The notes beneath the pieces were generated by a model. It had not been told where the DNA came from. It worked only from the letters and a program-made list of their open reading frames with translations, and ran no database searches. Shown piece by piece: positions 22,676 through 34,023 of a stretch of 64,000 nucleotides of DNA. The position numbers and the translations under genes are program-made. The DNA is from Isoetes taiwanensis. Its lineage: Eukaryota; Streptophyta; Lycopodiopsida; Isoetales; Isoetaceae. How positions within the stretch are numbered: the stretch's first letter is position 1; every line of letters begins with the position of its first letter. The stretch is taken from contig JAJEKV010000052.1 of the NCBI GenBank assembly GCA_021234155.1, positions 1,301,933 through 1,365,932 of the forward strand, read 5' to 3'.

Positions 22676-23430
22676 GTATTCAGGATGTTCCAACGTACTA
22701 AATATTGATTTGGCAGCAAAAGATAAACTCATTGTCTTGGATTTAAATGGTGTGTTGGTAAAAACTTTTGGTGCAAATGAACACATACGCTTGGAATCAG
22801 GATTGACAATGACATACACTAGCAGAAAGAAAGTGATATTCAGATCAGAAGCAGTGTTCTTCTTGAAGACTTTGTTACAGAAGTGTTGTCTTGGTATATG
22901 GTCATCAATGCAACACTCTAATGTAGAAGATGTGCTGCAAGTACTATGTCCAGATTTGAGGGATGGATTTCTATTTGTATGGGGGACAGAAAAAATGTGT
23001 GAAGACCAGTTTTCACCACCCTAACAAACCTGGCTGTCCAGTCATGATGAAGCCACTTGGGAAAATATATGAGTCATACCCAAGATTCAAAGATAAGACT
23101 TTGCTTCTTGATGATTCATTATACAAGTCTTACCTTAGCAGTCCCTGGAAACTTCTGCTAGTACCTACATTCAAGATGGATGTCTGTGATAAAGTGCTAA
23201 CAATACTCACCCCAAAGATAGAAGAAATACTGCAGGCCAAGACTGAGGAAAAAATGAAGTTACTGGTGAAGAACACACACAGATGCAAGCCCTGGTCTAT
23301 GACAGATAGAAAGATTATGAAGCTATGCTTGGAAAGACTTTCTGGAAAACAATTGCAGTTGTGCACCCTTGTGAATGAGGAATTGGAGAAGGTTTATGGT
23401 GATGAACTTTGTCATCCTCCATTACTGTGA
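22676..23430 (+). pseudogene. FCP1/CTD-phosphatase-like HAD protein
   Basis: A likely splice acceptor (TTGTGTAG) precedes 22676. The frame then reads KLIVLDLNGVLV at about 22727-22762, the phosphorylated-Asp motif of FCP1-type HAD phosphatases, with Asn where the second Asp is usual. GIWSSMQHSN and FVWGTEK follow. An A6 run at about 22990 shifts the frame; one base fewer would join it to CPVMMKPLGKIYESYP and LLLDDSLYKSYL (motifs III and IV). The C-terminal part to 23430 is open. Known members dephosphorylate proteins such as the RNA polymerase II tail. It is disabled if the shift is real. Confidence 0.7.
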
Positions 23431-23857
23431 TTAGGCCTGAGACATTTATGATTATTGGCCTGACTGTCATTTATTTAGGCCAAAGAATCCTACACTTTTC
23501 ATGTACCATCTTTATCTTATATTAATTTAAGAATGTTTTTGCTCTATTGTTTATATAGTTCAATGCAGACTTGTCTATAAGTTCTTGCTATATTGTTTAT
23601 ATCTACTTCAATGCTGACTGCAAGGGATGCTTAAAACTTACCAAGTGCTTAAAAAAAAAATTGCCTGCAAGTACTAGTCTGGTATGAGTCTTTATGGCAG
23701 ATACTGCTTACTGTCATGCAGTGACAGTTACTAAGTATGTAGTTGCTTAACGCTAGCAGAAGTGTTAATGTCATCAAGTGCTTACTGTCATGCAGTTAAG
23801 GTGCAGTGCTTACTGTTATGCTATATAACTGTTTAAAGCTAGCTGTTTATTGCATGT
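23431..23857. other. No gene; short dispersed repeats
   Basis: A GTGCTTACTGTYATGCAGT-like motif recurs at about 23700, 23779 and 23809. Nothing coding was seen. Confidence 0.5.
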
Positions 23858-25660
23858 TGTCATGAACCTACTCGAAAACAAGGAAAATACGTGGAAAATA
23901 TGCAAGAAATACGGAAGAAATACGCCAAGATCGGCAAAGAATCTGGTATATGAACAGGAATCAAGAATACAATAGTCCAAGGCAAGTGAATGAATACTGA
24001 GGCGGATGCCTAGAAGGCTCAAGATCTGGCGTTGAACCAGGAACGGTTTGACAAGAAGGAGGTGCCTCCTTATATATCTAGACCAACAAATGATTGCGCT
24101 TACCCAATGGATGAGATCGCGCCAAGTGTCCCACATATGAGAAAGACATGAAGGAATGTCTTCAACAAATATTGGTAGCGACACTTGGCAAGGGTGTGTG
24201 TGACTTGCAACCTGGAAGGTTGTGAGTTCAAACCCCGCCTTGTGCAACTACCTTTTGCATCCGTGTGACGACCCATCTTTGTACATACGAAAGTATAATG
24301 ATCGATGATCTGAATATCTCAGATGGTCGTTACACCATCCCCTCCTACGACGGGGCGACGCAGTCCTCTAAGCCGGGCCGGAGTACTCAAACTTGGCTTG
24401 TTCGACGTTGGTGAAACTCGCAAAATTTTGCCAGCGATTAGTCGATTTCCCGGCAGGTCCCGTGTTCTATCACTTGACGCAGTAACCTTCCCAATCAACA
24501 AAGTAATACAATCGCTGACGGGAGAAACTTGAGTTCGAGAATCTCTAACCTCGAACTCCTCATGATCATCGATCTCGACCGGGTGGTGGAGGTGGAGGTA
24601 CGCGATCCGAAATGGATTCACCATATGGGTTCCAACAAAGACACGCGGAACACCTGGGTGAAGCCAAACCGATGACGGAAGTTCCGCATTTAAAAGCAAG
24701 ATCACCAACTTCGGCCAATGATCCGATAGGGACCTAAGCCACGGGGTAGTCAAAGCTTGTTACAAAGGGCACAGATGTCGGCAAATCCCGACGCGTAAAG
24801 AGCCGACAAGATCACCAACTGCAAAATGAGGGAGCGCCCCCCGACGATGCTGACCGCATGATAACGATAACGTGTTTTGGGCCCGAGAAGATGGTGCCGT
24901 AAGATCATCACGGAGCATCGCGGAGCTTCTGAGCCCGCCCCTCGACCGGAATTGACCGAGTCATATCTAGGAGCAATCAAAGACCACCGGGATGCATGCC
25001 GAAATTAATAAAGAATGGAGTCTAGCCCTGTGGAGGCATGGATGTAATTATTATAAGCAAATTCTGCCAGGGGGTAGCCAATCAACCCAGTCATCCCGGC
25101 CGATAATTGATGAAGCATCGCAGATATCGCTCAAGGGTTTGATTAGTGCGCTTCCACTGTCCATTGGTCTCTCGGATGATGTCCGAAGAGAGCTTAAGCG
25201 TTCCACATGCAAGAGTTGCAATAGACGCTTCCAAAACCGCCACAAATTGAGGGCCGCGTCACGAACAATGTTATCCGGGTAAGCCATGGAGTCGAACCAC
25301 CTCAAGCAAGAGAACATTTGTGGCTTCACTCTAGGAGATAGAAGTGCTGCAAGGAATGAAATGTGCCATCTTGGAAAAACGGTCAACAACAACAAGGATG
25401 ACGCCATGGCCTGGGAGGATGGAAGCTCGACAATAAAATCCATCAAATACTCTTCCAAGGACCGCTGGAACCGGGTAAGCAATGAAGCAGGGCCATGAGG
25501 AAGATGCCTTGAACCTTGGCTCGACAACAGATGTCACAGATCAATAAAGCTTGGGACAGCATGCATTTAAGAGACCTGGCCACCAATACTCTCGACTAAT
25601 AAGTTCAAGAGTCTTGGCTACTCCAAAGTGTCCGGGATGTGGCCGCCTCGCCGCTAACCT
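23858..25660 (-). mobile_element. Truncated Gypsy (chromovirus-like) element with 3' LTR
   Basis: Reading on the minus strand, the 3' LTR spans 24334 down to 23858, starting TGTAACGACC and ending ATGACA. The purine tract AGGAGGGGATGG lies immediately above it, as expected for second-strand priming. Upstream are a degraded integrase (MDFIVELPSS and VVVDRFSKMAHFIP at about 25370-25460) and a chromodomain-like segment (YYFVDWEGY at about 24490-24515). The body stops at about 25660 without reverse transcriptase. Stops and frameshifts are common. High CpG content sets it apart from the neighbouring AT-rich DNA. Confidence 0.8.
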
Positions 25661-26108
25661 CTCGAATCGAGATCCCATCGATCTCTGATATCATAAATTA
25701 TCATCTAATTATGCTGGATGACGCAACTTGATTCATTAAGTACTACATATACACTAGCAAAGCAACCATAGCATCAACATTGCAACCAACATATGATACT
25801 CCGGTCGGCCGGCAAAGGGTGACATAGAGGTAATTTATAGCTCCTATCATTAATTTCCCTTCCTAATTCATAACTTCTAGCCTCGCTTAATCCTTAAAAT
25901 CTCGAGAGCAACTCCTTGTTAAATCCCTTATCATAAATTATCATCTATTGCCTTGGATAGCGTCCAACTCTTGTGACCAACATATGATTTTATTTTAGTT
26001 AACTTTAACCTTAGCTTTTTAACCTTTAACTTTCTTCTGTTGCTATTTTACAAACAATTAACCAATTGTTAACATCTTTACCTTTTTAGTTAAACCTAAA
26101 CCTAACGT
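25661..26108. other. No recognisable gene
   Basis: AT-rich sequence with two copies of a TCATAAATTATCATCT motif, at about 25689 and 25931. No coding similarity was seen. Confidence 0.45.
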
Positions 26109-26975
26109 GACAGGAACGAATTCGGCCTACAGCTGCCGGATATGGCCTCCAGGCCATCGAACCCATGCCAAATCTTCTTAAATCCAACCGATTCTAGCTT
26201 TTCCTAAGATTTCCATGCTAAATCACATCATTTGTGGCCGAAGGAGAAAGTTCTAACTGATTTTTCTTCTGATAGAAATCAGACCAGCAGATGCCGGATC
26301 TGGCATCCAGGCCATTGATTCGGCTTGAAAAGCCCATAAAGTTTCCTGATTTCACTGCCACAAAACATTTTAAGCCATTTCGGCCAGCTTGTGGCCCTAT
26401 TCCGGCCATTCTGGATCAATTTCTTGGCATGCAGACGGAATTAAAAAGGCAAACTTTTGTTGCCGAATCTCATTCTTATTATTCTGAATCAATTTCTTAG
26501 ATCAAATCAGCCATTCCAGGTTCCAAATCGGCCCATTCCAGGTTCCAAATCGGCCCATTCCAGGTTTCTTCCTTAACTTTTTCTTTAAGCATTCAGACAC
26601 CAACAAAAATCTCATGCTTTTCTGCATACTGTCATCTCCTTGACAGTTCTTCACCCTTTTCAAAATCATTCTGCTCAATCCTCATTTCCTATGATGTTTC
26701 CGCTCATTTCTACATTGATTGAATCTAATAAATCATATCCAAGTTCAAGAACTTCCCTAATTCAAAGACGTAGAATGACTTCAATTAAAGAGTTCATAAA
26801 CATGCAGTCTTACTATCCCAGCTCAAGATAAAACATGAATAGATTCCAAACTTATGTAACAAGAACAACCATCACTCTACTCAAATCACAACTTAATCAA
26901 GCACCAAAACCCCAGGTGTAAGTCTTGATCCCCACCTGGAATCCCGCTTGTTGCTTTTTTCAAGGCCCAACACGC
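26109..26975 (-). repeat. Possible 3' LTR of the second Gypsy element
   Basis: Bounded on the minus strand by TGTTGGGCC near 26970 and CCTGTCA near 26109, it lies where the 3' LTR of the Gypsy element at 27190-30654 should be. No second LTR copy was found upstream to confirm it. A 22-base unit containing GGTTCCAAATCGGCCC is repeated about 2.5 times at 26510-26575. Confidence 0.35.
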
Positions 26976-27389
26976 CTCCAGAGCTTTTGCACGTGATTCG
27001 CTCCTTCAGCAATCCCTCTCGCAATCAATCTTTTCCCAATGCTTTTTCTCTCAGTACTTATATTTATTTTTAACCACGTGATTTTTCATCCAGATAATCT
27101 CTACATATAATGACGTATTTTCTCTGCATACATTGATATTTTGATTAATATTCCTTTGCATCTTTTAAATAAAATAATCCACAATTTACCTCAAAATCCT
27201 AGGTCCGTTAGCAGTCTCTCCTCCAAAAATTCAACCCATGTCCTCATGGAAGCATCTCCGGAAACTCAATTAAGAATCCAATTGGCATCTTCCCGTGTGG
27301 CATCTTCCTCGGGACAACCCGCCCCATTGAACCAAAAAATCTACGTATTGTTCGGGCCTCCTTAAGCGACGGGTTTCCTCTCGCGAGAA

Positions 27390-28205
27390 TCACGCTCTGG
27401 TGGGGTACAGAAAGTTCTCCCTGCTTACCAAATCATCGTCCCCCAACATATGGGAAGGATCAAACACATACTTCCTTAAGTTACTCACGTGAAAGACATT
27501 ATGTACTTTCAAGTGCGAGGGTAACTCCAACCTATAAGCCACTTTGCCAATACGTTCCAAAATTTCATACGGACCCACATACCTAGGAGCCCATTTACCT
27601 GCACTTTTAAATGCCAGTGAGCTCTGCTTGGGATTAATCCTCAAGAACACATAATCCCCTTTTTGAAATTCAAGTGGTCTACGTCTCTTATTGGCATACT
27701 GCTTCTGTCTATTTTGTGCCACAGCCAAATTCTGTCGAAGTCTCCTTAGCTGAGCTTCCATGTCCTCCGCTACTTCATTAGCTGCTTCAACATTGCATTG
27801 GGGATCTCTCCAGTTAAGAGGACAATGACACTCCTTACCATACATTGCCTCAAAAGGACTCATTTTGATGTATGCAAACTCAGCCAAATACAAATAAGAA
27901 TCCCATACCTTCGGTTGACTAGGCACATACATTCTGAGCATATCCTCCAAGACTTGATTAACTCGCTCCACTTGGCCATCTGCTTGAGGACGATAAGATG
28001 TACTGGTATATAACTTAGTGCCAATATTTTGAAACAACCCTTGCCAAAATTGGCTCATAAACTTTGTATCCCGATCTGATGAAATAGTGGCCGGCATCCC
28101 ATGCAACCTGAAAATCTCCTTAACAAATAACTTAACAATATCCATTGCCGTAGCAGTAGTCTTCGTGGGCATAAAATGGGCCTGCTTAGTTAATCGATCA
28201 ACCAC
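27390..28205 (-). CDS. Gypsy integrase C-terminal part
   Basis: The frame begins in the integrase core and reads ATISSDRDTKFMS and DGQVERVNQVLEDM, which supply the second Asp and the Glu of the DDE triad. It ends in the GYDVFLR-type linker region with FHVSNLRKYV. The first catalytic Asp lies in the upstream frame (28190-28633), separated by a frameshift at about 28200. Integrase inserts the cDNA into host chromatin. 271 residues are open. Confidence 0.85.
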   Translation of the reverse strand: MVDRLTKQAHFMPTKTTATAMDIVKLFVKEIFRLHGMPATISSDRDTKFMSQFWQGLFQNIGTKLYTSTSYRPQADGQVERVNQVLEDMLRMYVPSQPKVWDSYLYLAEFAYIKMSPFEAMYGKECHCPLNWRDPQCNVEAANEVAEDMEAQLRRLRQNLAVAQNRQKQYANKRRRPLEFQKGDYVFLRINPKQSSLAFKSAGKWAPRYVGPYEILERIGKVAYRLELPSHLKVHNVFHVSNLRKYVFDPSHMLGDDDLVSRENFLYPTRA

Positions 28206-28633
28206 AACGTGTCCGGGGGAAGCTCAACAATGAAGTCCATAGAAATACACTCCCACTTAGAAGATGGAATTACTAAAGGTTGTAATTCTCCAGGCTCTCT
28301 AAACCTTGATGCTTTTACCTTCTGACAAGATAAACACCTAGCCACGTACTCCTTAACCATCTTCTTCTGTCCGGGCCAAAAGAAATTCTGACGCATCTTT
28401 CTCAAAGTTTTATGTACCCCTTGGTGGCCCGCCAACGGACTATCATGTGCTTCATATAGCAACCTCAATATCAACTCCTGATCATTAGGAGTACACATAC
28501 GGCCATTATAAAACAAAACTCCTGTAGACAATGCATACCTCAGAAAATCTTGAGGGTTATCCAACACAGGTGCAAAATATGGATCATTCCTCAACTTGCC
28601 AAGAATATCTGCATCCAATGATGACTTTATCAT
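28190..28633 (-). CDS. Gypsy integrase N-terminal part
   Basis: It contains the H2C2 zinc-binding module (HQGVHKTLRKMRQNFFWPG, then CLSCQK) and SMDFIVELPP with the first catalytic Asp. It then runs out of frame into the downstream integrase part. On the other side it is separated from RNase H by the AT-rich insertion at 28634-28904. Confidence 0.85.
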   Translation of the reverse strand: MIKSSLDADILGKLRNDPYFAPVLDNPQDFLRYALSTGVLFYNGRMCTPNDQELILRLLYEAHDSPLAGHQGVHKTLRKMRQNFFWPGQKKMVKEYVARCLSCQKVKASRFREPGELQPLVIPSSKWECISMDFIVELPPDTLWLID

Positions 28634-28904
28634 CCTCTACCTGCTTCTAAACTATAGAAATGGTGGCGATTGTTTCCTATTTTTCCAACATTTTTATCGA
28701 AACAAATTTAGTGGAATTGGATGTCTTACCATAAAATTGAGGTTTTTACTGTAAAATGTCCATTAATTTGGCGAATTTACTATAATTAGGATGCAATATT
28801 ATCAAATTTTGGCGATTTTATGAAGTTGTTTTAGCGTATGCATCCTAGTAAACCATCGAATCCAAATTTTGAAAAATGGTAAAATATAGCAACTTTACGA
28901 AGTT
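28634..28904. other. 270-base AT-rich insertion in Gypsy pol
   Basis: Coding sequence stops on both sides of this segment. Ten-base inverted repeats (GATGACTTTA at about 28619 and TAAAGTCATC at about 28914) lie at its borders, partly within coding sequence. It has no open frame and contains repeated TTTGGCGA motifs. A MITE is possible but unproven. Confidence 0.4.
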
Positions 28905-29546
28905 TCACACCTTAAAGTCATCACTGTCTGCATCCCATTGCCCTTGTAACACACTAATAGAGGTTAAAAATGACCTTCGAGACAAAGCATCAGCAATCAC
29001 ATTTTCTTTGCCAGGTTGATATTCAATTTCAAAATCATACTCTTCTCTTAATTGCATCCACCTCCTTTGCCTATTATTCAAATATGGCTGTTTTGCAAAA
29101 TACTTCAAATTTTGGTGGTCAGTCTTCAAAAAGAAACGACGACCCAATAAATAATGTCTCCATACCCTTAAGGCATGGATTATGGCCAACATTTCCAAAT
29201 CATGCACTGGGTAATTTTGTTCAGCAGGAGACAATTTACGAGATATATAAGCACAAACTCGGCCCTCCTGCAGCAAGACTCCTCCTACAGCATTCCCAGA
29301 AGCATCAGTGACTACATGGAAGGGTATATTCATGTCTGGAATCCTTAAAATTGGTGCACTAATCAAAACATCCTTTAACTTTTGGAAACTTTCCTGACAA
29401 CTATCAGTCCAATGCAAATCATTCTTCTTACCCAACAAAGAAGTCAAAGGAGCAGCAATCTTTGCAAATTTAGGAACAAATTTGCGATAATATCCCGCTA
29501 ATTCCAAAATGATCTTACTTCTTTCACCGTCTTTGGTGTGGGCCAA
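28905..29546 (-). CDS. Gypsy RNase H region
   Basis: The frame carries the reverse-transcriptase thumb end (LAGYYRKFV), then [46 protein letters not shown] and [10 protein letters not shown]. These are the standard Ty3/gypsy RNase H landmarks with the catalytic Asp and Glu residues present. It overlaps the reverse-transcriptase frame at 29498-29546 in a different register, marking a frameshift. Confidence 0.9.
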   Translation of the reverse strand: MAHTKDGERSKIILELAGYYRKFVPKFAKIAAPLTSLLGKKNDLHWTDSCQESFQKLKDVLISAPILRIPDMNIPFHVVTDASGNAVGGVLLQEGRVCAYISRKLSPAEQNYPVHDLEMLAIIHALRVWRHYLLGRRFFLKTDHQNLKYFAKQPYLNNRQRRWMQLREEYDFEIEYQPGKENVIADALSRRSFLTSISVLQGQWDADSDDFKV

Positions 29547-30433
29547 TCTCTAACTGCCTCAATCTTAGAAGGATCTGGCTCTAATCCCTTTTCTGAAATT
29601 ACATGCCCAAGATATACCAATCTAGTTTGTGCAAAAGAACACTTAGATAGCTTACCATACAACTTTTCTCGTCGCAAAATAGCTAATGTCTGCTTTACAT
29701 GTTCCACATGCTCCTCTAATGTCCTGGAATATACTAAAATATCATCAAAGAAAACCAATATAAACTTATCCAGGAAAGATCGGAATATCCCGTTCATTAG
29801 GCGCATAAAAGTGGCAGGAGCATTTGTCAACCCAAAGGGCATTACAACAAAATCGTAATGTCCGTAGCGTGTCCTAAAGGCAGTCTTGTAAATATCTGTA
29901 TCCTTGATCCGGATCTGATGATATCCAGATCGTAAATCAATTTTTGTGAAGTACTTAGCTTGTCCCAACTGATCAAATAACTCATCAACCCTAGGCAATG
30001 CATATCTATTCTTCACTGTAATCTGGTTAAGCATGCGATAATCAATACATAATCTTAAAGTCCCGTCTTTCTTTTTTACAAACAAAACTGGCGCACCAAA
30101 TGGAGAAACACTCGGCCGTATAAACCCTTGTTTCAATAATTCCGCTAACTGTTTCTTCAATTCAGCCATCTCTAATGCATGAAATCTATATGGTGGCCTT
30201 GATGTGGGTTCAGCCCCAGGAACAAGTTCTATCTCATGATCTACCATTCTATGTGGAGGCAATGCTGTTAATTCTTTAGGAAACACACCAGAGAACTCAT
30301 CCAACACTTTCTGGATCTCAGGAGCAATAGGTTGTTCCTGTAACTCGATGGTACCCAAAAATGCACATCCCATTCTTATGCAACCATTCTTAATCTGTTT
30401 CTTAAAACTTTTCCGGGACAAAGGTGTAACCAC
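29498..30433 (-). CDS. Gypsy reverse transcriptase
   Basis: An open frame of 311 residues. Landmarks in order are [80 protein letters not shown] and FFDDILVYS (the YxDD-box equivalent, about 29740-29752). All catalytic aspartates are present, making this the best preserved retroelement domain in the window. The last residues run into the RNase H frameshift. Confidence 0.93.
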   Translation of the reverse strand: MVTPLSRKSFKKQIKNGCIRMGCAFLGTIELQEQPIAPEIQKVLDEFSGVFPKELTALPPHRMVDHEIELVPGAEPTSRPPYRFHALEMAELKKQLAELLKQGFIRPSVSPFGAPVLFVKKKDGTLRLCIDYRMLNQITVKNRYALPRVDELFDQLGQAKYFTKIDLRSGYHQIRIKDTDIYKTAFRTRYGHYDFVVMPFGLTNAPATFMRLMNGIFRSFLDKFILVFFDDILVYSRTLEEHVEHVKQTLAILRREKLYGKLSKCSFAQTRLVYLGHVISEKGLEPDPSKIEAVRDWPTPKTVKEVRSFWN

Positions 30434-30680
30434 TAATGATGAAGGCTATCCTTCCAGCACATACTTAGAATAGCATCATACTTCCCTCTTAGTATCCTTC
30501 AGCACCTTATCTACTGCCTTGTCCGCAGCTGTCTTTTGTTGCGACGCACTCTGCTGCAACACTTGCTGAAATAGCCTGCAAGATATCGGCTACATCAGGA
30601 GCTCCACTAGGGCCAGCTCCTCCTGGGGATCCTCCTGGGGAACTCATCTCTACAAGAATCTAGAACCATAGCAAATATCA

Positions 30681-30884
30681 TCAATAATCAAAAATTTCTC
30701 CTGAAATTTCTCTTATTCTGCGGTCACTCAGTCTCAATTTCTTATTCTTTTTTGAAGGCGAATCTTTAGAAGGGAAATTCTTCTTCATTGCTACCTTCTT
30801 TGCATACAATCTCTGCCTCTGATCTCTCTTCCTTGCTGCATCAATGGCTTTGTAAAGTGAACGGGGAGAGGAATTGGGTTTCAT
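30681..30884 (-). CDS. Small basic ORF, unknown
   Basis: 67 codons from an ATG at 30884, rich in Lys, Arg and Ser (MKPNSSPRSLYKAIDAARKR). It lies between the Gypsy gag start and the DUF7869-like gene. It may be part of the Gypsy leader or 5' LTR region, which was otherwise not identified. No family was recognised. Confidence 0.25.
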   Translation of the reverse strand: MKPNSSPRSLYKAIDAARKRDQRQRLYAKKVAMKKNFPSKDSPSKKNKKLRLSDRRIREISGEIFDY

Positions 30885-31189
30885 CTATCCCAGATTTCTG
30901 TGTATTGCAAAATTGGTGAGGGCAAATTGTTGAATTTCGGTTCAGGCTTAGTCCCTCCATTTTGCTTGAATTCAAGATGGGTTAGCCCGCCATCCACGAA
31001 TATGGCGGGCTACAGCGGCACCATTCAAGCTCATGATTCTCTCAGCCTGTCATTTGACGGGCGCACACCCTACATGTCAATTGATCAATCACGCACGTCG
31101 TGTTTAAAACACGCCGATTTTAAGCACTTGTAAGCGGCGTCCGGACGGTGATTTCTGCTACCCAGTACCGATTTTGCACCCCAATCACA

Positions 31190-33639
31190 ACAGACATATA
31201 TTGCAGTGGACGTTCAAGAGCTTTTTTTCTGTGCTTGGCAAGCTTTCTTCTCTCTGCTGCTTGTTGTTCACGATGTCTGGCAAAGTTCTGCACACAATAT
31301 CTGTAAAAGAAATCAGGTCAAAGCATTTTCTTTAAAATAAGTGAGAGATTGGAGAGCATGAGCTTACTTCTTTCGACCTCTGTCTTTGCAGTTTGTCGTT
31401 CACTCTTTAATTCTGCACACCTTGAGCAAACAGACATTCTATGTCTCCTGAGAATTTTCACAAGACCAAATTCACTTTTCTACAGTCTGATGAAGTGTGA
31501 GTAAGAGATGTGCTGAAGCTGAAGCTAAGCGCAAGTCTCTTTGTACTCATTAAAAACATCTTTTTTGGTGATGTTATCAGTTAAATGATACATGTTGCTG
31601 TTAGGCAGCTTCTCACATGTTTCTTTGAAATATTTCTCCATCCATGACACAGCAGCAAGGGCATGCATGGTTACAACTCTTCTTGGTCCATAATGATCAT
31701 CAATTGCTGGATTTTTGTCCAGTCTTTTGTGTATTCTAGACATTCTGGTGGACCCTAAACGGTGGACAACCATAAAGCATTTCTGGCAAACTTCTTCACG
31801 GTTAATGTAGTGCAAGAAAGTGTTGCGGTCTGGTCTTACATGATAGGCCAAGTAGGCATTCTGGTCAGCCAATGTCATTGAACTGTAGTTGTCTCTAATT
31901 GCTCGTAATTTAGACATGTTAAATTTGTTGATGCAACCCAATGAGCAACATTTACTTCTTAAAAGTCTTCTCATTTTATGCTCGTCCATAAGGTTTCTTC
32001 TTCTTACAGAGGAGATGCTCTCAAACCATAATCCACCTTGAATTTCTTGGTGGACTGGCTAGAGAACGTGTAATCTCGTTGCACCTCGTTGGTGTCTTCA
32101 TCTTCTGAAGAGAGTTCTACTCTGGGGGTGACCTCCTCTACCCTTAGTGGTGTGCTTGTAGAGGAGAACAAACCACGTGAAGCTGTACCTGGATAAGGCG
32201 GAGGCAGAGTGTTGAATGAAGGAGATGGGCCACCATATGATGTGCCAGCGAATGTTGTTGCAGCTTCTTCACAAGGAGTTCGTTCAAACATGTCTCTTAG
32301 AGCCGACTGAAATTCTGCAAACACGGTTGTGTGAAGAGGAGTAGATGCTGCAAGGTCGTCTTCTTTTGTAGTGAAATCATGGTGGGAGAAGCAATGGAGA
32401 ATCTCACAGTCTTCGGAACGTGTTGTATTCCTTGCTTGTGTAAGTGAAGAAGGAGAAACTACAAATGGATGAGGTAGTCTGTTTCGAAAAATTTGCTGAG
32501 GTCGAGCCTTTGTAGTGTCGGGGGATGGTACAAATGGTGGTGGAAGATTGCTACGTGCAACAGGTGAGGCTGTGAAAGGAGGTGGCAGCCGATTTCCTAC
32601 TGGACTTGGAGAGGGTTGGAAAGGTGGTGGCAGTCTACTAGTTACTGGACTCGGAGTGTCTTCGAGAAGCAAGAAAGACCTTGTCGAGGTAGGAGTTGAA
32701 GAAGCATCTCCGTCTTGTATTCCATCTGAAGTAAAGGTACTTGGGCAAACAAAGGGTGGTGGAAGTTTGTTCACGAAGCGGTTAACCATGTTAAACAACT
32801 GCAAATAAAAGTCTTCTCATTTTATGCTCGGCCATAAGGTTTCTTCTTCTTACAGAGGAGATGCTCTCAAACCATAATCCACCTTGAATTTCTTGGTGGA
32901 CTGGCTAGAGAACGTGTAATCTCGTTGCACCTCGTTGGTGTCTTCATCTTCTGAAGAGAGTTCTACTCTGGGGGTGACCTCCTCTACCCTTAGTGGTGTG
33001 CTTGTAGAGGAGAACAAACCACGTGAAGCTGTACCTGGATAAGGCAGAGGCACAGTGTTGAATGGAGGAGATGGGCCACCATATGATGTGCCAGCAAATG
33101 TTGTTGCAGCTTCTTCACAAGGAGTTCGTTCAAACATGTCTCTTAGAGCCGATTGAAATTCTGCAAACCCATATGTCACCACGGTTGTGTGAAGAGGAGG
33201 ATGCTGCAAGGTCGTCTTCTTTTGTAGTGAAATCGTGGTGGGAGAAGCGATGGAGAATCTCATAGTCTTCGGAACGTGTTGTATTCCTTGCTTGTGTAAG
33301 TGAAGAAGGAGAAACTACAAATGGATGAGGTAGTCTGTTTCGAAAAATTTGCTGAGGTCGAGCCTTTGTAGTGTCGGGGGATGGTACAAATGGTGGTGGA
33401 AGATTGCTACGTGCAGGTGGCAGCCGATTTCCTACTGGACTTGGAGAGGGTTGGAAAGGTGGTGGCAGTCTACTAGTTACTGGACTCGGAGTGTCTTCGA
33501 GAAGCAAGAAAGACCTTGTCGAGGTAGGAGTTGAAGAAGCATCTCCGTCTTGTATTCCATCTGAAGTAAAGGTACTTGGGCAAACAAAGGGTGGTGGAAG
33601 TTTGTTCACGAAGCGGTTAACCATGTTAAACAACTGCAA
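31190..33639 (-). pseudogene. DUF7869-like protein, N-terminal half
   Basis: Reading down from 33639: a Pro-rich region with repeated LPPPF motifs (two tandem copies), then from 31989 a Cys-bearing domain (SKCCSLGCINKF, VCQKCFMVVHRLGSTRM) typical of the N-terminus of DUF7869 proteins. An exon at about 31481-31368 (RRHRMSVCSRCAELK) follows, with a GTAAG donor. After a 66-base intron with a CAG acceptor comes an exon from 31300 (KHRKKALERPLQYMSVVI). Coding similarity stops there, just before the DUF7869 core, near the Gypsy element. Such genes are repetitive and probably transposon-borne; function unknown. It is divergent from the methyltransferase gene. Confidence 0.6.
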
Positions 33640-33640
33640 A
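31962..33640. repeat. Tandem duplication, unit about 845 bp
   Basis: 31962-32806 and 32807-33640 are near-identical head-to-tail copies, each holding one LPPPF-rich exon. The second copy lacks a segment encoding one LPPPF unit and has small indels. Low divergence indicates a recent event. Confidence 0.9.
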
Positions 33641-33685
33641 AAATTGTGGACTTGTTAGTAACTCACAAGTCGGTTGGACTAATGA

Positions 33686-33771
33686 TATTCGAGAATATAA
33701 ATGCTATTCCGGAATACTATTTTGTGTGCAGCATTTGTTGTGTGCGTGCATGGATGCTATTCCAGAATACA
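33686..33771. promoter_or_regulatory. Three single TATTCNNGAATA palindromes
   Basis: TATTCGAGAATA at 33686, TATTCCGGAATA at 33705 and TATTCCAGAATA at 33759 lie just above the start of the DUF7869-like gene. A half-site is near 33798. They match the array units at 34024. Confidence 0.75.
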
Positions 33772-34023
33772 CTTGTCCAGTGTGTTTGGACAAGACGTAT
33801 TCCGCATCACATAGAAAACAACAACTGACAGTGGCCTACCTTTAAAAAGGAAATTTGAGCGCCTCAGTTGCATATTCCGCTTTCAGAGTTCTAGCCGCCA
33901 GCCCGAGCGCCTTCCGACCTATATTGATTTGATGTATTCTGATTTACATAGCGAAAATAATGGACATCTAAGCATGTAAAGTACGTAGTACGTCTTTCGT
34001 GTGTTTCCTGATTTACTTTTGTA

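Larger units (their letters stand above)
27190..30654 (-). mobile_element. Gypsy retrotransposon with internal gag deletion
   Basis: The minus-strand order is: gag start (MSSPGGSPGGAG at 30654), reverse transcriptase, RNase H, integrase, and a chromodomain-like end (FLVQWGGL near 27320). This order is typical of Ty3/gypsy chromoviruses. The gag start passes almost directly into the region upstream of the reverse transcriptase, so most of gag and the protease have been deleted. Frameshifts at about 29500 and 28200 and a 270-base AT-rich insertion at 28634-28904 also disable it. It lies directly downstream of the truncated DUF7869-like gene. Confidence 0.9.

Noticed and set aside
24185-24250. 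tRNA-like T-arm (GAGTTCAAACCCCGCC)
   Set aside because: There is no matching A box, anticodon arm or acceptor stem, and it lies within the LTR.
30885-31189. 5' LTR of the second Gypsy element
   Set aside because: No similarity to the candidate 3' LTR at 26109-26975 was seen by eye.
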